A stretch of 64,000 nt of DNA from Haematobia irritans (lineage: Eukaryota; Arthropoda; Insecta; Diptera; Muscidae): assembly GCF_050003625.1 (NCBI RefSeq), contig NC_134398.1, forward strand, positions 65,728,891 to 65,792,890. The letters are read 5' to 3'. Position 1 is the first letter of the stretch. Each line of letters begins with the position of its first letter. The position numbers and the translations under genes were made by a program. The notes beneath the pieces are model-generated. The model did no database searches, had not been told where the DNA came from, and worked only from the letters and a program-made list of their open reading frames with translations. Positions 43,854 to 55,440 of the stretch are shown here, piece after piece.

Positions 43854-45708
43854 AACAAGTATATACGGCCGCAAGTTCGGCCAGGCCGAATCTTATGTAC
43901 CCACCACCATGGATTGCGTAGAAACTTCTACGAAAGACTATCATCCACAATCGAATTACTTGGGTTGTGGTATCTTAAAACTTCTTAACATCGTTTTCTA
44001 AATTGTGAGTTAGTCCATACGTGGTATATATTAGACAAAAAAGTTATGTATAGTTAAGTCTACAAATAATTACGAATCGATATGGACTTTTTGTACGTAG
44101 AGAGCCAGAATTGAAATATCGGGGTCGCTTATATGGGGGCTATATACAATTATGAACTTGATATGGACCAATTTTTGTGTGATTGGGGATCGATTTATCT
44201 GAGGGCCATATATAACTATAGACCGATATGGACCTAGTTAGGCATGGTTGTTAACGACCATATACTAGCACAATGTACCAAATTTCAACCCACTTGGATG
44301 AAATTTGCTCCTCCAAGAGGCTCCAAAACCAAATCTCGGGATCGGTTTATATGGGGCTATGTACGATTATGGACTGATATGGACCACTTTTGGCATGGTT
44401 GTTAAATATCATATACTACCACCACGTATCAAATTTCAAGCAGATCGGATGAATTTTGCTTCTCCAAAAGGCACCGGAGGTCAAATCTGGGGACCGGTTT
44501 ATATGGGAGCTATATATAATTATGGACTGATAGGAACCAATTCCTGCATGGTTGCTGGATACCATATACTAACATCACGTACCAAATTCCAACCGAATGG
44601 GAAGAATTTTGCTCTTCCAAGGGGCTCTGGAAGTCAAATCTGGGGAACGGTTTATATGGGGCCTATATATAATTATGGACCGATATCGACCAATTTGTGC
44701 ATGGGAGTTTGAGGCCATATATTAACACCACGTATCACATTTCAACTGAATCAGATGCATTTTGGTCTTCCAAGAGGTTCCGGAGGTCAAATCTGGTGAT
44801 CGGTTTATATGGGGGCTATATATAATTATGAACCGATGTGGACCAATTTTTGCATGGTTGTTAGAGACCCTATACTTACACCATGTACCAAATTTCAGCC
44901 GGATCGGATGGAATTTGCTTCTCTTAGAGGCCTCGCAAGCCAAATCGGGGGATCGGTTTATATGGGGGCTATATATAATTATGGACCGATGTGGACCAAT
45001 TTTTGCATGGTTGTTAGAGACCCTATACTTACACCATGTACCAAATTTCAGCCGGATCGGATGGAATTTGCTTCTCTTAGAGGGCTCGCAAGCCAAATCG
45101 GGGGATCGGTTTATATGGGGCCTATATATAATTATGGACCGATGTGGACCAATTTTTGCATGGTTGTTAGAGACAATATACTGACATCATGTACCAAATT
45201 TCAGCCGGATCGGATGAAATTTGCTTCTCTTAGGGGCCTCGCAAGCCAAATCGGGGGATCGGTTTATATGGGGGCTATATATAATTATGGACCGATGTGG
45301 ATCAATTTTTGCGTGGTTGTTAGAGACCATATACTAACACCATGTACCAAATTTCAGCCAGATCGGATGAAATTTGCTTCTCTTAGAGGCCTCGCAAGCC
45401 AAATTTTGGGGACCGTTTATATGGGGGCTATACGTAAAAGTGGACCGATATGGCCCATTTGCAATACCATCCGACATACATCAATAACATCTACTTGTGC
45501 CAAGTTTCAAGTCGATAGCTTGTTTCGTTCGGAAGTTAGCGTGATTTCAACAGACGGACGGACGGACGGACATGCTCAGATCGACTCAGAATTTCACCAC
45601 GATCCAGAATATATCTACTTTATGGGGTCTTAGAGCAATATTTCGATGTGTTACAAACGGAATGACAAAGTTAATATACCCCCCATCCCATGGTGGTGGG
45701 TATAAAAA
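43854..45708 (+). repeat. R-family element, near twin of the copy at 52625
   Basis: AACAAGTATATACGGCCGCA to CCATGGTGGTGGGTATAAAA. No 27-29-bp tract. About nine units; the last four are very similar (TCTTAGAGGCCTCGCAAGCC). GGAC microsatellite at 45552-45570. Two plus frames and one minus frame are open over the same 44722-45184 stretch, which argues against coding. Leader sequence differs from the 52625 copy by only scattered substitutions. Confidence 0.8.
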
Positions 45709-45711
45709 TTT

Positions 45712-45935
45712 GGATAAATAACTATATGAATTATTTTTAATACACTGCGTCTTTCACACAATTTATATATAAGTTTTTTGGAACATAATATTTCATTCTA
45801 GTAAACGTTTTGTCAGTATATACTAAAATTGATATTCTAGTGTGTCAGTTATATTTTTTTAAACTAATATTCCTCCATAAATTAATAGAAAACGATCATT
45901 TCAAAGATTGAATAAAATCATTTCTGAATTTTATG
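45712..45935. repeat. Dispersed repeat shared with 50650-50876
   Basis: Shared strings include AGTTTTTTGGAA, CAGTATATACTAAAATTGAT, CATAAATTAATAGAAAACGA and TCATTTCAAAGA. About 220 bp, AT-rich. In both places it lies downstream of an R element. Nature unknown. Confidence 0.55.
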
Positions 45936-45943
45936 CATTATAA

Positions 45944-46140
45944 GCATAATAGCATAATTTCTACTTGAAGTCGAGTCTCAATTTAGAAACTTAAGTTGCC
46001 ATTAACACGTTTTTAAAGGTCTTCGATAGCACGCAAAAAAGACAAAACGAATAAATTAAAATTTGTTTCCTAAAATCAAGTACACAAAACTCAAATCTAA
46101 AAGAGAATTGCTTCTTAAATATATTCGATAGTTTCAAAAA
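45944..46140 (-). repeat. CACTG MITE fragment
   Basis: Antisense MITE body: AATTTCTACTTGAAGTCGAG, TTTTTAAAGGTCTTCGATAG, AGAGAATTGCTTCTTAAAT. Both termini absent; a poly-A run follows at 46137-46157. Confidence 0.6.
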
Positions 46141-46856
46141 AAAAAAAAAAAAAAAAACAATCGATAGCATCGATACTATCAGATTTTTCAATCATCATTT
46201 CCCCTCATCTTAAATTTTAAATGTTTTTCATTAAATAAACAAGTATATAAGGCCGAAAGTTCGGCCAGGCCGAATCTTATGTACCCTCAATCATGTATTG
46301 CGTAGAAACTTCTATGAAAGACTGTCACCCACAATCGAATTACTTGGGTTGTGGTAACATATCTTAAAATTTCTTAACATCGTTTTCTAAATTGTGAGTT
46401 AGTCCATACGTGGTAGAGAGCCAGAATTGAAATATGGGGGTCGCTTATATGGGGGCTATATACAATTATGAACTTGATATGGACCAATTTTTTTGTGATT
46501 GGGGATCGATATATCTGAGGGCTATATATAACTATAGACCGATATGGACCTAGTTAGGCATGGTTGTTAACGGTCATATACTAGCACAATGTACCAAATT
46601 TCAACTCGGATGAAATTTACTCCTCCACGAGGCTCCAAAACGAAATCTCGGGATCGGTTTATATGGGGGCTATATAACAGGTTGGGTGATAAGTCCCCGG
46701 TCTGACACATAGTTGGCGTAGCTAGTATTAAATGCATATTATTTTTATATAGTACCAACCTTCAAATGTTTCGTGTCAAAATTTGACGTCTGTAAGTCAT
46801 TTAGTTTGTGAGATAGAGCGTCTTTTGTGAAGCAACTTTTCTTATTGTGAAAAAAA

Positions 46857-47704
46857 TGGAAAAAAGGAATTTCATGTTTTAAATAAAATACTGTTTTCTG
46901 AAGGGAAAGAATACGGTGGAAGCAAAAACTTGTCTTGATAATGAGTTTCCGGACTCTGCCCAAGGGAAATCAACAATAATTGATTGGTATGCAAAATTCA
47001 AGCGTGGTGAAATGAGCACGGAGGACGGTGAACGCAGTGTACGCCCGAAAGAGGTGGTTACCGACGAAAACATCAAAAAAATCCACAGAATGATTTTGAA
47101 TGACCGTAAAATGAAGTTGATCGAGATAGCAGAGGCCTTAAAGATATCAAAGGAACGTGTTGGTCATATCATTCATCAATATTTGGATATGCGGAAGCTC
47201 TGTGCAAAATGGGTGCCGCGCGATCTCACATTTGACCAAACACAACAACGTGTTGATGATTCTGAGCGGTGTTTGCAGCTGTTAACTCGTAATACACCCG
47301 AGTTTTTCCGTCGATATGTGACAATGGATGAAACATGGCTCCATCACTACACTCCTGAGTCCAATCGACAGTCGGCTGAGTGGACAGCGACCGGTGAACC
47401 GTCTTCGAAGCGTGGAAATACTCAAAAGTCCGCTGGCAAAGTAATGGCCTCTGTTTTTTGGGATGCGCATGGAATAATTTTTATCGATTATCTTGAGAAG
47501 GGAAAAAACATCAACAGTGACTATTATATGGCGTTATTGGAGTGTTTGAAGGTCGAAATCGCGGCAAAACGGCCCCATATGAAGAAGAAAAAAGTGTTGT
47601 TCCACCAAGACAACGCACCGTGCCACAAGTCATTGAGAACGATGGCAAAAATTCATGAATTGGGCTTCGAATTGCTTCCCCACCCACCAGCGTTGCCAAT
47701 TTAG
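46857..47704 (+). pseudogene. Himar1-like transposase, frameshifted and interrupted
   Basis: The start ATG lies at 46857, but the first 20 codons are out of frame and hit a stop (TTTTAAATAAA). The main frame 46916-47704 runs from EAKTCLDNEFPDS through both DNA-binding helices, retains the WVPRDLTFDQ linker that copy 1 lacks, and has D in VTMDETWLHHY and HQDNAPCH. It ends in the hAT-like insert right after ELLPHPP. The third catalytic block (PDLAPSDFFLF) lies beyond the insert at about 49060-49100, followed by a truncated C-terminus. Confidence 0.85.
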
Positions 47705-49048
47705 CTTTTTCCCGCTAGATTTGGCTTTTTTTGAAGACGTTTAGCGGGAAAAAATGCATTTAGCTTTTAGCTTTTTTTCTGGCTTTTTTTCATGACCCTT
47801 TTAGCTATTTTTGGCTTTTTTTATTTTCGACATGTTTCTATTGAAATATGGATAAATCGGCGTTTTATCTAAGCCTTGCTGCAAGTATAAGGGTTTCCAT
47901 ATATTTCAAAGCTCAGTTGAAACATTAATAATGAGTCTAGCCATTATGCGGGCATTTTTGTAGCAAATACACCTTGTAAAGTTTTTTCATTATATACATA
48001 AAAGTTATCGTAAACTTTAAATCTACTATTACCAATCAAATTTGTTAGATAAACTGTCAGTAAATTATTGGGAATATTACCATTTGACTCGTTTATCCTT
48101 TTTATGTTATTATAATATTCTAAAGTTATTACGATATTACTAAATTAAAATAGTAGATGTGAATAGCTTTGTGCACTGAAAAAATACGAACGCGAATTTT
48201 GGTTATAATAGCATTTGTGAATTTCTTTTATATAAACTGTTTTCCTTGTCCAAAAGACGATAAAGTCGTTTTGTCCTTATAATTAAGTGATTCAACTTAA
48301 AAATGGGTATGTTTTCATGAAAGAAGGAAGAATTAATGAAATAGTCTTTAAATGTGAGGAGTTTTTGCATCTTAACCACAAACCAAAATAGCGTTCAAAA
48401 AGAGAAGATGTTTTTTATTTTATTTTAAAAACGTATATATACAATAATTTCTACTTGAAGTCGAGTCTGAATTTGGAAATTTATGTTGGCGTTAGCATGT
48501 TTTTAAAGCACTTTGATAGCTCATGAAAAAAAGGAAAATGTTTTTACTGGGAAATGTAAACTATAGGTATTTTCTACAATTTAAATAATAGAAATGTATT
48601 TCGAATTTTTCACAATTTCAAAACCAAATTAAATTTTATTTAAAAAAATGACAAATCATTTTTTTTACCAAATCCAAAGCATGCTTAGATCATTTAATAT
48701 CTTAAAATAACAAGTAAATAAAATAGAGGTGTTGGGAAGGTAGCTCCCACAAAACGAAGGACTTCCAGTAAAAAATTTGTGATAGTAATCAAAATGTATC
48801 GAATACGCAAACAGAGCTAAATGCCTTAGATATTGTTACAGTCTCACAGAAGTGGAACTAAAATGAAAATAATATGCATTGTAAGTGAAATAAAGCCTTT
48901 AAATTTGTTAAATTTCAATCAAAAACGTGACTTTTGATACAAAAAAATTTAGCTTTTTTTCTAGCTATTTTTTAGCATTTTTTAGTTTTTTTAGCTATTT
49001 TTTTGGGCAAATCTAGCGGTTTTTGGTGAAACAATTCTGGCAACGCTG
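47688..49048. mobile_element. hAT-like element with 8-bp target duplication
   Basis: 1361 bp, ends CAGCGTTGCCAATTT and (right, inverted) CAGCGTTGCCAGAATTG. The flanks carry an exact direct repeat CCACCCAC at 47680-47687 and 49049-49056, and the transposase reads through when one repeat and the insert are removed in thought. CAG ends and 8-bp duplication define hAT. Interior AT-rich with TTTAGCTTTTT repeats near both ends. No transposase, so non-autonomous; it contains a CACTG MITE fragment. Confidence 0.8.
48176..48545 (-). repeat. CACTG MITE fragment within hAT-like element
   Basis: CACTGAAAAAATACG preceded by TG, then CCTTGTCCAAAAGACGATAA, AATTAAGTGATTCAACTTAA and TACTTGAAGTCGAGTCTGAA. Collinear with copy 3 until about 48545, where the other terminus is lost. 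It makes a four-deep nest: R, mariner, hAT, MITE. Confidence 0.65.
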
Positions 49049-49180
49049 CCACCCACCGTATTCTCCAGATCTGGCCCCCAGCGACTTTTTCTTGTTCTCA
49101 GACCTCAAAAGATGCTCGCAGGGAAAACATTTGGCTGCAATAAAGAGGTGATCGCCAAAATGAGGCCTCCTGAAGGGGCC

Positions 49181-49322
49181 TCCTGATAAGTCCCCGGTCT
49201 AACAAAGAAAAACACATTTTTTGTCAAAATTCGTTTTTATTATACAACATAGTTATAAAAACGACTTTTGACAAAAAAATGTGTTTTTCTTTGTTAGACC
49301 GGGGACTTATCAGCCAACCTGT
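49181..49322. repeat. Inverted duplication of mariner 3' end
   Basis: GATAAGTCCCCGGTCTAACA at 49181 is mirrored by TGTTAGACCGGGGACTTATC ending at 49312. About 60 bp of arm (through CACATTTTTTGTCAAAA and TTCGTTTTTAT) surrounds a short centre at CAACATAGTTATA. The normal 3' end is single. See findings. Confidence 0.75.
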
Positions 49323-49922
49323 TATAATTATGAACTGATATGAACCAATTCCTGCTTGGTTGTTGGATAACATATACTAACATCACGTACCAAATATCAA
49401 CCGAATCGGATGAATTTTGTTCTTCCAAGGGGCTCCGGAGGTCAAATCTGGGGATCGGTTTATATGGGGGCTATAAATAATTATGGACCGATTTCGACCA
49501 ATTTTTGTATGGTTGTTAGAGATCATATGCTGACGCCATGTAGCAAATTTCAGCCGGATCGGATGAAATTTCTTCTCTTAGAGTCCCCGCAAGACAAATA
49601 TAGGGGTCCGTTTATATGGGGCTATACGTAAAAGTGAACCGATATGGCCCATTTGCAATACCATCCGACCTGCATCAATAGCAACTACTTGTGCCAAGTT
49701 TCAAGTCGATAGCTTGTTTCGTTCGGAAGTTAGCGTGATTTCAACAGAAGGACGGACGGACGGACATGCTCAGATCGACTCAGAATGACCTAGAATATAT
49801 ATACTTTATGGAGTCTTAGAGCAATATTTCGATGTGTTACAAACGGAATGACAAAGTTAATATACCCCCATCCTATGGTGGAGGGTATAAAAATTGGGCC
49901 TCCATTTTATTGAGTTTAATTT

Positions 49923-50497
49923 CCCAGCAATAAACTTTGGAAGTTCTTCCAAAGGCACAACTTTATAAGCACTTCCAGAAGATGCACTCCCAATGATGTT
50001 CTTTATTTTAAGTACCCTGGAAGTTCTTTTAATTCAATTTTTTATAATTTGGTTTTTTCATACTTTTAATGGGTAATTTCAACTTCTTTAGTTTCAAATA
50101 GGTTAAAAACAGAGTAAGAGTTCATAAAATGGTACAAATCATTTACATTTTGTCGAAAAAAAAAATGCTAAGTCCAATCTGAAAAATTGCGAATTTTTAA
50201 AATATTTGATGTCAAACCTTCCACATAAACGTAAGAATGCATTTAAACTCATAAAAAATTTTAGAAATTATTTATTTTTCAAAATATCACAAAATTTGTT
50301 AATTCACATCCAAAACATTGAATTCGGATCCCACCTAAAGAAGTGATGCAAATTCAGTGCAACGGCTGTTGAAATGGAGGACTTCCGTCCTATGACAAGC
50401 CCATATTAAATGCATTGCTTCTGCGTCAATTTTGCACCACTTCCGGATCCAAAAAGAACATTTTCATTACTTTTTTGGCGACGCTTTTTTTGCTGGG
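49923..50497. mobile_element. CCCAGC element, copy 3
   Basis: 575 bp, CCCAGCAATAAACTTTGG to CTTTTTTTGCTGGG; TT at 49921-49922 and 50498-50499. Collinear with copies at 18951 and 39937. Confidence 0.7.
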
Positions 50498-50649
50498 TTG
50501 TTTAAAACGAATAAACAAAAAAATAAATGCTTTTCAAGTGCTGGTCCAATAAGATTACGGACTGTTTTGATTCCGTGACACATACATATGTGTATAAATA
50601 ATAAAAATGAATTAAATTTCTGGGCTGGGAAAAATTTCCCAATAATTTT

Positions 50650-50876
50650 GTCAATTACCTATATAAATTATTTCAAATACACGGCATCTTTCGCACAATT
50701 TTTAAATATACAAGTTTTTTGGAATATAATATTTGATTCAAGTAAACGTTTTAAAAGCATTTTCAGTATATACTAAAATTGATATTCCAACATGTCAGTT
50801 ATATTATGAAACTAACACTTTGCCATAAATTAATAGAAAACGATCATTTCAAAGACGATTGAATAAAATCATTTCG
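50650..50876. repeat. Dispersed repeat shared with 45712-45935
   Basis: Second copy of the 220-bp repeat, with TTTTTTGGAATATAATATTT and TAATAGAAAACGATCATTTC. 50498-50649 and 50877-51221 show nothing else recognisable. Confidence 0.55.
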
Positions 50877-51221
50877 ATGCGAGAAAAAAAATATTTCATA
50901 GGGGTTTCATGTTCACTCGCTATATGACACCACATCGTTATAGTAAATGTGTAAAATGATATCACACAATGGGTTAAAAGGGCCCAAGAACAATGATGTG
51001 GATAACAATGGAAACAATAGTGTAGAAATGTAAAGGCCATAATTATGAAAATATATTGAAAGATTTTAAGACTTATGTTATATGGTGTCACTGAATAACA
51101 TACTAGAGTTTATTGTGTTAGGCCACGCTACAGATAGATATCAATGGATACTGTACTGCATCTTTCAAAAATAATTTTTCTCTTACAACCAATAGAAAAA
51201 CTAGGATGACCCTCAAAAATA

Positions 51222-51799
51222 GACTGAAAATATTCTGTCGTGAGAAAAACGATTTCATGGCCTTCAAATACGAATGTGAATTTTGCATAGCTGATGCATT
51301 TCTCTGATGTAAAGTTTTTTCCTTGTCCAAAAATCTTTAAACTTTTGGTTATCTTTACATGAGAAAAAAATTTGTTTGACTAAGGTCAAATAGGCTTTAA
51401 TAAATCTTAACAAATCTTTAACATTAATGAAATCGTCCTTAAATTTGTTGACTTTTTATATCTTAAGTGCAAAGCAAATAAAGCTTTCAAAAATATGAGA
51501 TGTCGTTTAATACTTTATTTTAAAGACTTTTTTCATTAGAATAATTTCTAGTTGAAGTCGAGTCTGAATTTGGAAACTTAAATTGCCGTTAAAACGTTTT
51601 TAAAGGACTTTGATTGCAAGCGAAAAAAGACGAAACGATTAAATTAAAATTTGTTTTCTAAAATCAAGTACGCAAAACGCAAATTTAAAAGAGAACTATG
51701 CCTTAAATGTATCCTTACTTCAATTCTCCGCTTCTTTGTCTCGAGTTCAATCGTTAGTGTAAAAACAAAATCTTTGAAACAGTGCATGCTATTTCTTAG
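51222..51799 (-). mobile_element. CACTG MITE, degraded copy
   Basis: ACTGAAAATATTCTGTCGTG at the left; body AATTTTGCATAGCTGATGCA, CCTTGTCCAAAAATC, TTGAAGTCGAGTCTGAATTT, CTCCGCTTCTTTG; right end decayed (AAACAGTGCATGCTATTTC). No target duplication recognisable. Confidence 0.6.
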
Positions 51800-52338
51800 G
51801 TATACATTATCCTAATTTTATTTGTTGGCAAGTTTTAGGTCTGATAAATTATTATTGCAAAACACTACTTAGCTTAAGTTTAATTTTATTATTTTTCAAG
51901 TATATTTTTAATTTTATTTAACCCTTTCGACCCTAAAGTTGCCTGTGGTCAACTTTTTGTGTTTTGACACTAACTGTCAGCGTTGTTTTTGTTCAAAAAA
52001 CTGTAACGGTATCGAAAGCTACAAGTGTTTTCTTCCAGTTGAATAAAAAACAGCTAATTTGGTTGTAAATTAGCAAAATTGTTTTCATTAGTACGCACGT
52101 GCCTCAAGAAACAAATATTTTCGAATTTCGAAAAAGGGTTTTAATCCATGTGACTTTTATCAAAAATTACAACAAAAATGTTGAAGGTTTTTATTAAATC
52201 TGTTGTAGTGCATAACAAATAAAATATTTGTGGAAGTCAAATCTTAGAATTGCAAAAAAATAACAGGTGAGAAATTTTTAAAGTTGTAAAGTTGCCTGTG
52301 GGCAACTTTGGGCAATTATGGTAGTACATATTTGTGGA

Positions 52339-52560
52339 TATGAGCTCTAGAGAAAAAAGGTTTGAAAAACAATAGTATTGAAAAAAATTTTGAACTTCGA
52401 TTGGGATGTCCCAGTGACGAGGAATGCGGCGATGATGTGGAAGACATATCTGCAGTGCTGGGGAGGAATTTGGAAGGAATCGTAAAAGGGGAGGAAGCCA
52501 TAGATATCGGCCTTCTTGGCAACATACTGGTGGATTAGCACGAATATTGGCGCTTTATTA
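52339..52560 (+). pseudogene. Possible piggyBac transposase N-terminal remnant
   Basis: ATG at 52339 reads MSSREKRFEKQ then a stop; after a frame change comes an acidic stretch DEECGDDVEDI followed by GLLGNILVD and a stop. A basic start followed by acidic residues is usual at the N-terminus of piggyBac transposases, but no diagnostic motif is present. The R element begins 60 bp downstream. Confidence 0.3.
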
Positions 52561-52624
52561 TACTTTTGTATTATAGACCGACAGTTAAAATGGCAAATCA
52601 AAAAAAAAAAAAAAAAAAAAACAA

Positions 52625-54325
52625 AACAAGTATATACGGCCGCAAGTTCGGCCAGGCCGAATCTTATGTACCCACCACCATGGATTGCGTAGAAACTTCT
52701 ACGAAAGACTATCATCCACAATCGAATTACTTGGGTTGTGGTATCTTAAAACTTCTTAACATCGTTTTCTAAATTGTGATTTAGTCCATACATGGTATAT
52801 ATTAGACAAAAAAGTTATGTATAGTTAAGTCTACAAATAATTACGATTCGATATGGACTTTTTGTACGTAGAGAGCCAGAATTGAAATATGGGGGTCGCT
52901 TATATGGGGGCTATATACAATTAGGAACTTGATATGGACCAATTTTTGTGTGATTGGGGATCGATTTATCTGAGGGCCATATATAACTATAGACCGATAT
53001 GGACCTAGTTAGGCATGGTTGTTAACGACCATATACTAGCACAATGTACCAAATTTCAACTCACTCGGATGAAATTTGCTCCTCCAAGAGGTTCCAAAAC
53101 CAAATCTCGGGATCGGTTTATATGGGGCTATGTACGATTATGGACTGATATGGACCACTTTTGGCATGGTTGTTAAATACCATATACTACCACCACGTAC
53201 CAAATTTCAAGCAGATCGGATGAATTTTGCTTCTCCAAAAGGCACCGGAGGTCAAATCGGTTTATATGGGAGCTATATATAATTATGGACTGATAGGAAC
53301 CAATTCCTGCATGGTTGGTGGATACCATATACTAACATCACGTACCAAATTCCAACCGAATGGGAAGAATTTTGCTCTTCCAAGGGGCTCTGGAGGTCAA
53401 ATCTGGGGATCGGTTTATATGGGGCCTATATATAATTATGGACCGATATCGACCAATTTTTGCATGGGAGTTTGAGGCCATATATTAACACCACGTACCA
53501 AATTTCAACTGAATCAGATGAATTTTGGTCTTCCAAGAGGTTCCGGAGGTCAAATCTGGTGATCGGTTTATATGGGGGCTATATATAATTATGAACCGAT
53601 GTGGACCAATTTTTGCATGGTTGTTAGAGACCATATACTAACATCACGTACCAAATGTCCGCCGGATCGGATGAAATGTGCTTCTCTTAGAGGCCTCGCA
53701 AGCCAAATAGGGGGATCGGTTTATATGGGGGCTATATATAATTATGGACCGATGTGGACCAATTTTTGCATGGTTGTTAGAGACCATATACTGACACCAT
53801 GTACCAAATTTCAGCCGGATCGGATGAAATTTGCTTCTCTTAGGGGCCTCGCAAGCCAAATCGGGGGATCGGTTTATATGGGGGCTATATATAATTATGG
53901 ACCGATGTGGACCAATTTATGCATGGTTGTTAGAGACCATATACCAACACCATGTACCAAATTTCAGCCGGATCGGATGAAATTTGCTTCTCTTAGAGGC
54001 CTCGCAAGCCAAATTTTGGGGTCCGTTTATATGGGGGCTATACGTAAAAGTGGTCCGATATGGCCCATGTGCAATACCATCCGACCTACATCAATAACAA
54101 CTACTTGTGCCAAGTTTCAAGTCGATAGCTTGTTTCGTTCGGAAGTTAGCGTGATTTCAACAGACGGACGGACGGACGGACGGACGGACATGCTCAGATC
54201 GACTCAGAATTTCACCACGACCCAGAATATATATACTTTATGGGGTCTTAGAGCAATATTTCGATGTGTTACAAACGGAATGACAAAGTTAATATACCCC
54301 CCATCCTATGGTGGTGGGTATAAAA
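52625..54325 (+). repeat. R-family element inside piggyBac-like shell
   Basis: AACAAGTATATACGGCCGCA to CCTATGGTGGTGGGTATAAA. Same class as the 43854 copy, with fewer 153-bp units (about eight) and a longer GGAC tract (54167-54189). The leader is nearly identical to that copy, which suggests a recent common source. Open frames at 53572-54348 and neighbours result from the 153-bp period. Confidence 0.8.
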
Positions 54326-55440
54326 ACATTTTCGTGAATCACGCGTGATTTTCTCAAAGACGTGAATGAAAATTAAACTAGGTTAGGTTAGATGGCAGCC
54401 CGAGGTATCAGGCTCACTTAGACTATTCAGTCCATTGTGATACCACATTGGTGAACTTCTCTCTTATCACTGAATGTTGTCCGATTCCATGTTAAGCTCA
54501 ATGACAAGGGACCTCCTTTTTATAGGCGAGTCCGAACGGCGTTCCACATTGCAGTGAAACCACTTAGAGAAGTTTGAAACCCTCAGAAATATCACCAGCA
54601 TTACCGAGGTAGGATAATCCACCGCTGAAAAACTTTTTGGTGTTCGGTCGAAGCAGGAATCGAACCTACGACCTTATGTATGCAAGGCGGGCATGCTAAC
54701 CATTGCACCACGGTGGCTCCAAATTTAAACTAAATCTCGTTAATGTGCGTGAACGTAAATGTGTCGTGCGTGAGCGTGAGTAAAAATTAAATTGTGTTCG
54801 TGATTGTGAGTGCGTAAAATTTCTCCGAAATCACGCTCACGATAAAAATTCACGTTCACGATCCAACGCACGTTCACGATAAAAAGTAAAGTTCACGATA
54901 AAATTCATAATCACAGTGAAACAGAGACACAAACAAATCATTAAATTCAAGGTCACCGATTTTAATCACCTTCGCGTATTTTATCACGCTTAAGATTTCA
55001 ATAGCGCCCATTGTTTGGTTGTGCAACATATTTTAATTGTTCTAATGGTCCCGTCGTGAGCTATGAATGTTAATTACTAATTGTTATATTTGCAGCGAGT
55101 CATGGGATTTGTCGTGAATCACAAGAATTTTCGTGAATGTTAATTGTTGTGTCAAGGACATTTTCGTGAACCAAGAATATTGTCGTGAGTCACGAGAAAT
55201 TTCATAAATTATAAGAATTTTATTGAGACACGAAAATTGTCGTGTTCCGAAAATATTCGTGAATCACGAGATTTGTCGTGAATTACGAAAATTGTCGTGA
55301 TTCGTGCGGGAGGCATAAACGTTGTTCGTGCGTGATCGTGCGCGAGTATGACTTTTCGTTTCGTGAATTTGCGTGAGCGCAAATTCCTACCTACATGGCG
55401 TGCGTGAGTACAAATATTTCTTCGTGAATGTGCCAACAAA
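54326..55440. repeat. Degenerate CGTG/CACG palindrome tract
   Basis: About 1.1 kb (minus the SINE) in which TCGTGAATCACGA-like palindromes recur every 15-30 bp (for example TTTTCGTGAATCACGCGTGA at 54333, ATTCGTGAATCACGAGATTT near 55247, GTCGTGAATTACGAAAATTG near 55270). CpG is far denser here than in surrounding sequence. No frame of note. Confidence 0.65.
54381..54720 (-). mobile_element. tRNA-derived SINE, family 1, complete
   Basis: Minus strand begins GGAGCCACCGTGGTGCAATG: A box TGGTGCAATGG, B box GGTTCGATTCC, tRNA-like head of about 80 bp. An unrelated body follows, then a 3' tail GAGCCTGATACCTCGGGCTG ... CTAACCTAACC that matches the 3' end of the LINE at 8829. Target duplication AAATTAAACTA (54370-54380) and AAATTTAAACTA (54721-54732). 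Probably polymerase III-transcribed and mobilised by that LINE (inference from the shared tail). Confidence 0.8.

Larger units (their letters stand above)
46677..49322 (+). mobile_element. Himar1-type mariner, copy 2, split by hAT-like element
   Basis: Left end ACAGGTTGGGTGATAAGTCC, right end GACTTATCAGCCAACCTGT, TA at 46675-46676 and 49323-49324, inserted in an R unit. Without the hAT-like insert it would be about 1.28 kb. Its 3' terminus carries an inverted duplication (49181-49322). Confidence 0.85.
46238..49888 (+). repeat. R-family element split by Himar1-like element
   Basis: Start AACAAGTATATAAGGCCGAA; array interrupted within GGGGGCTATATA at 46676 and resumed at TATAATTATGAAC (49323). 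End CCTATGGTGGAGGGTATAAA at 49888. GGAC microsatellite 49750-49766. TCAGAATTTCACC is shortened to TCAGAATGACC in the tail. Confidence 0.8.

Noticed and set aside
54639..54720. A genuine tRNA gene
   Set aside because: A and B boxes are present, but the unit is the head of a SINE with a target duplication and LINE-type tail; pairing of the acceptor arm is poor.
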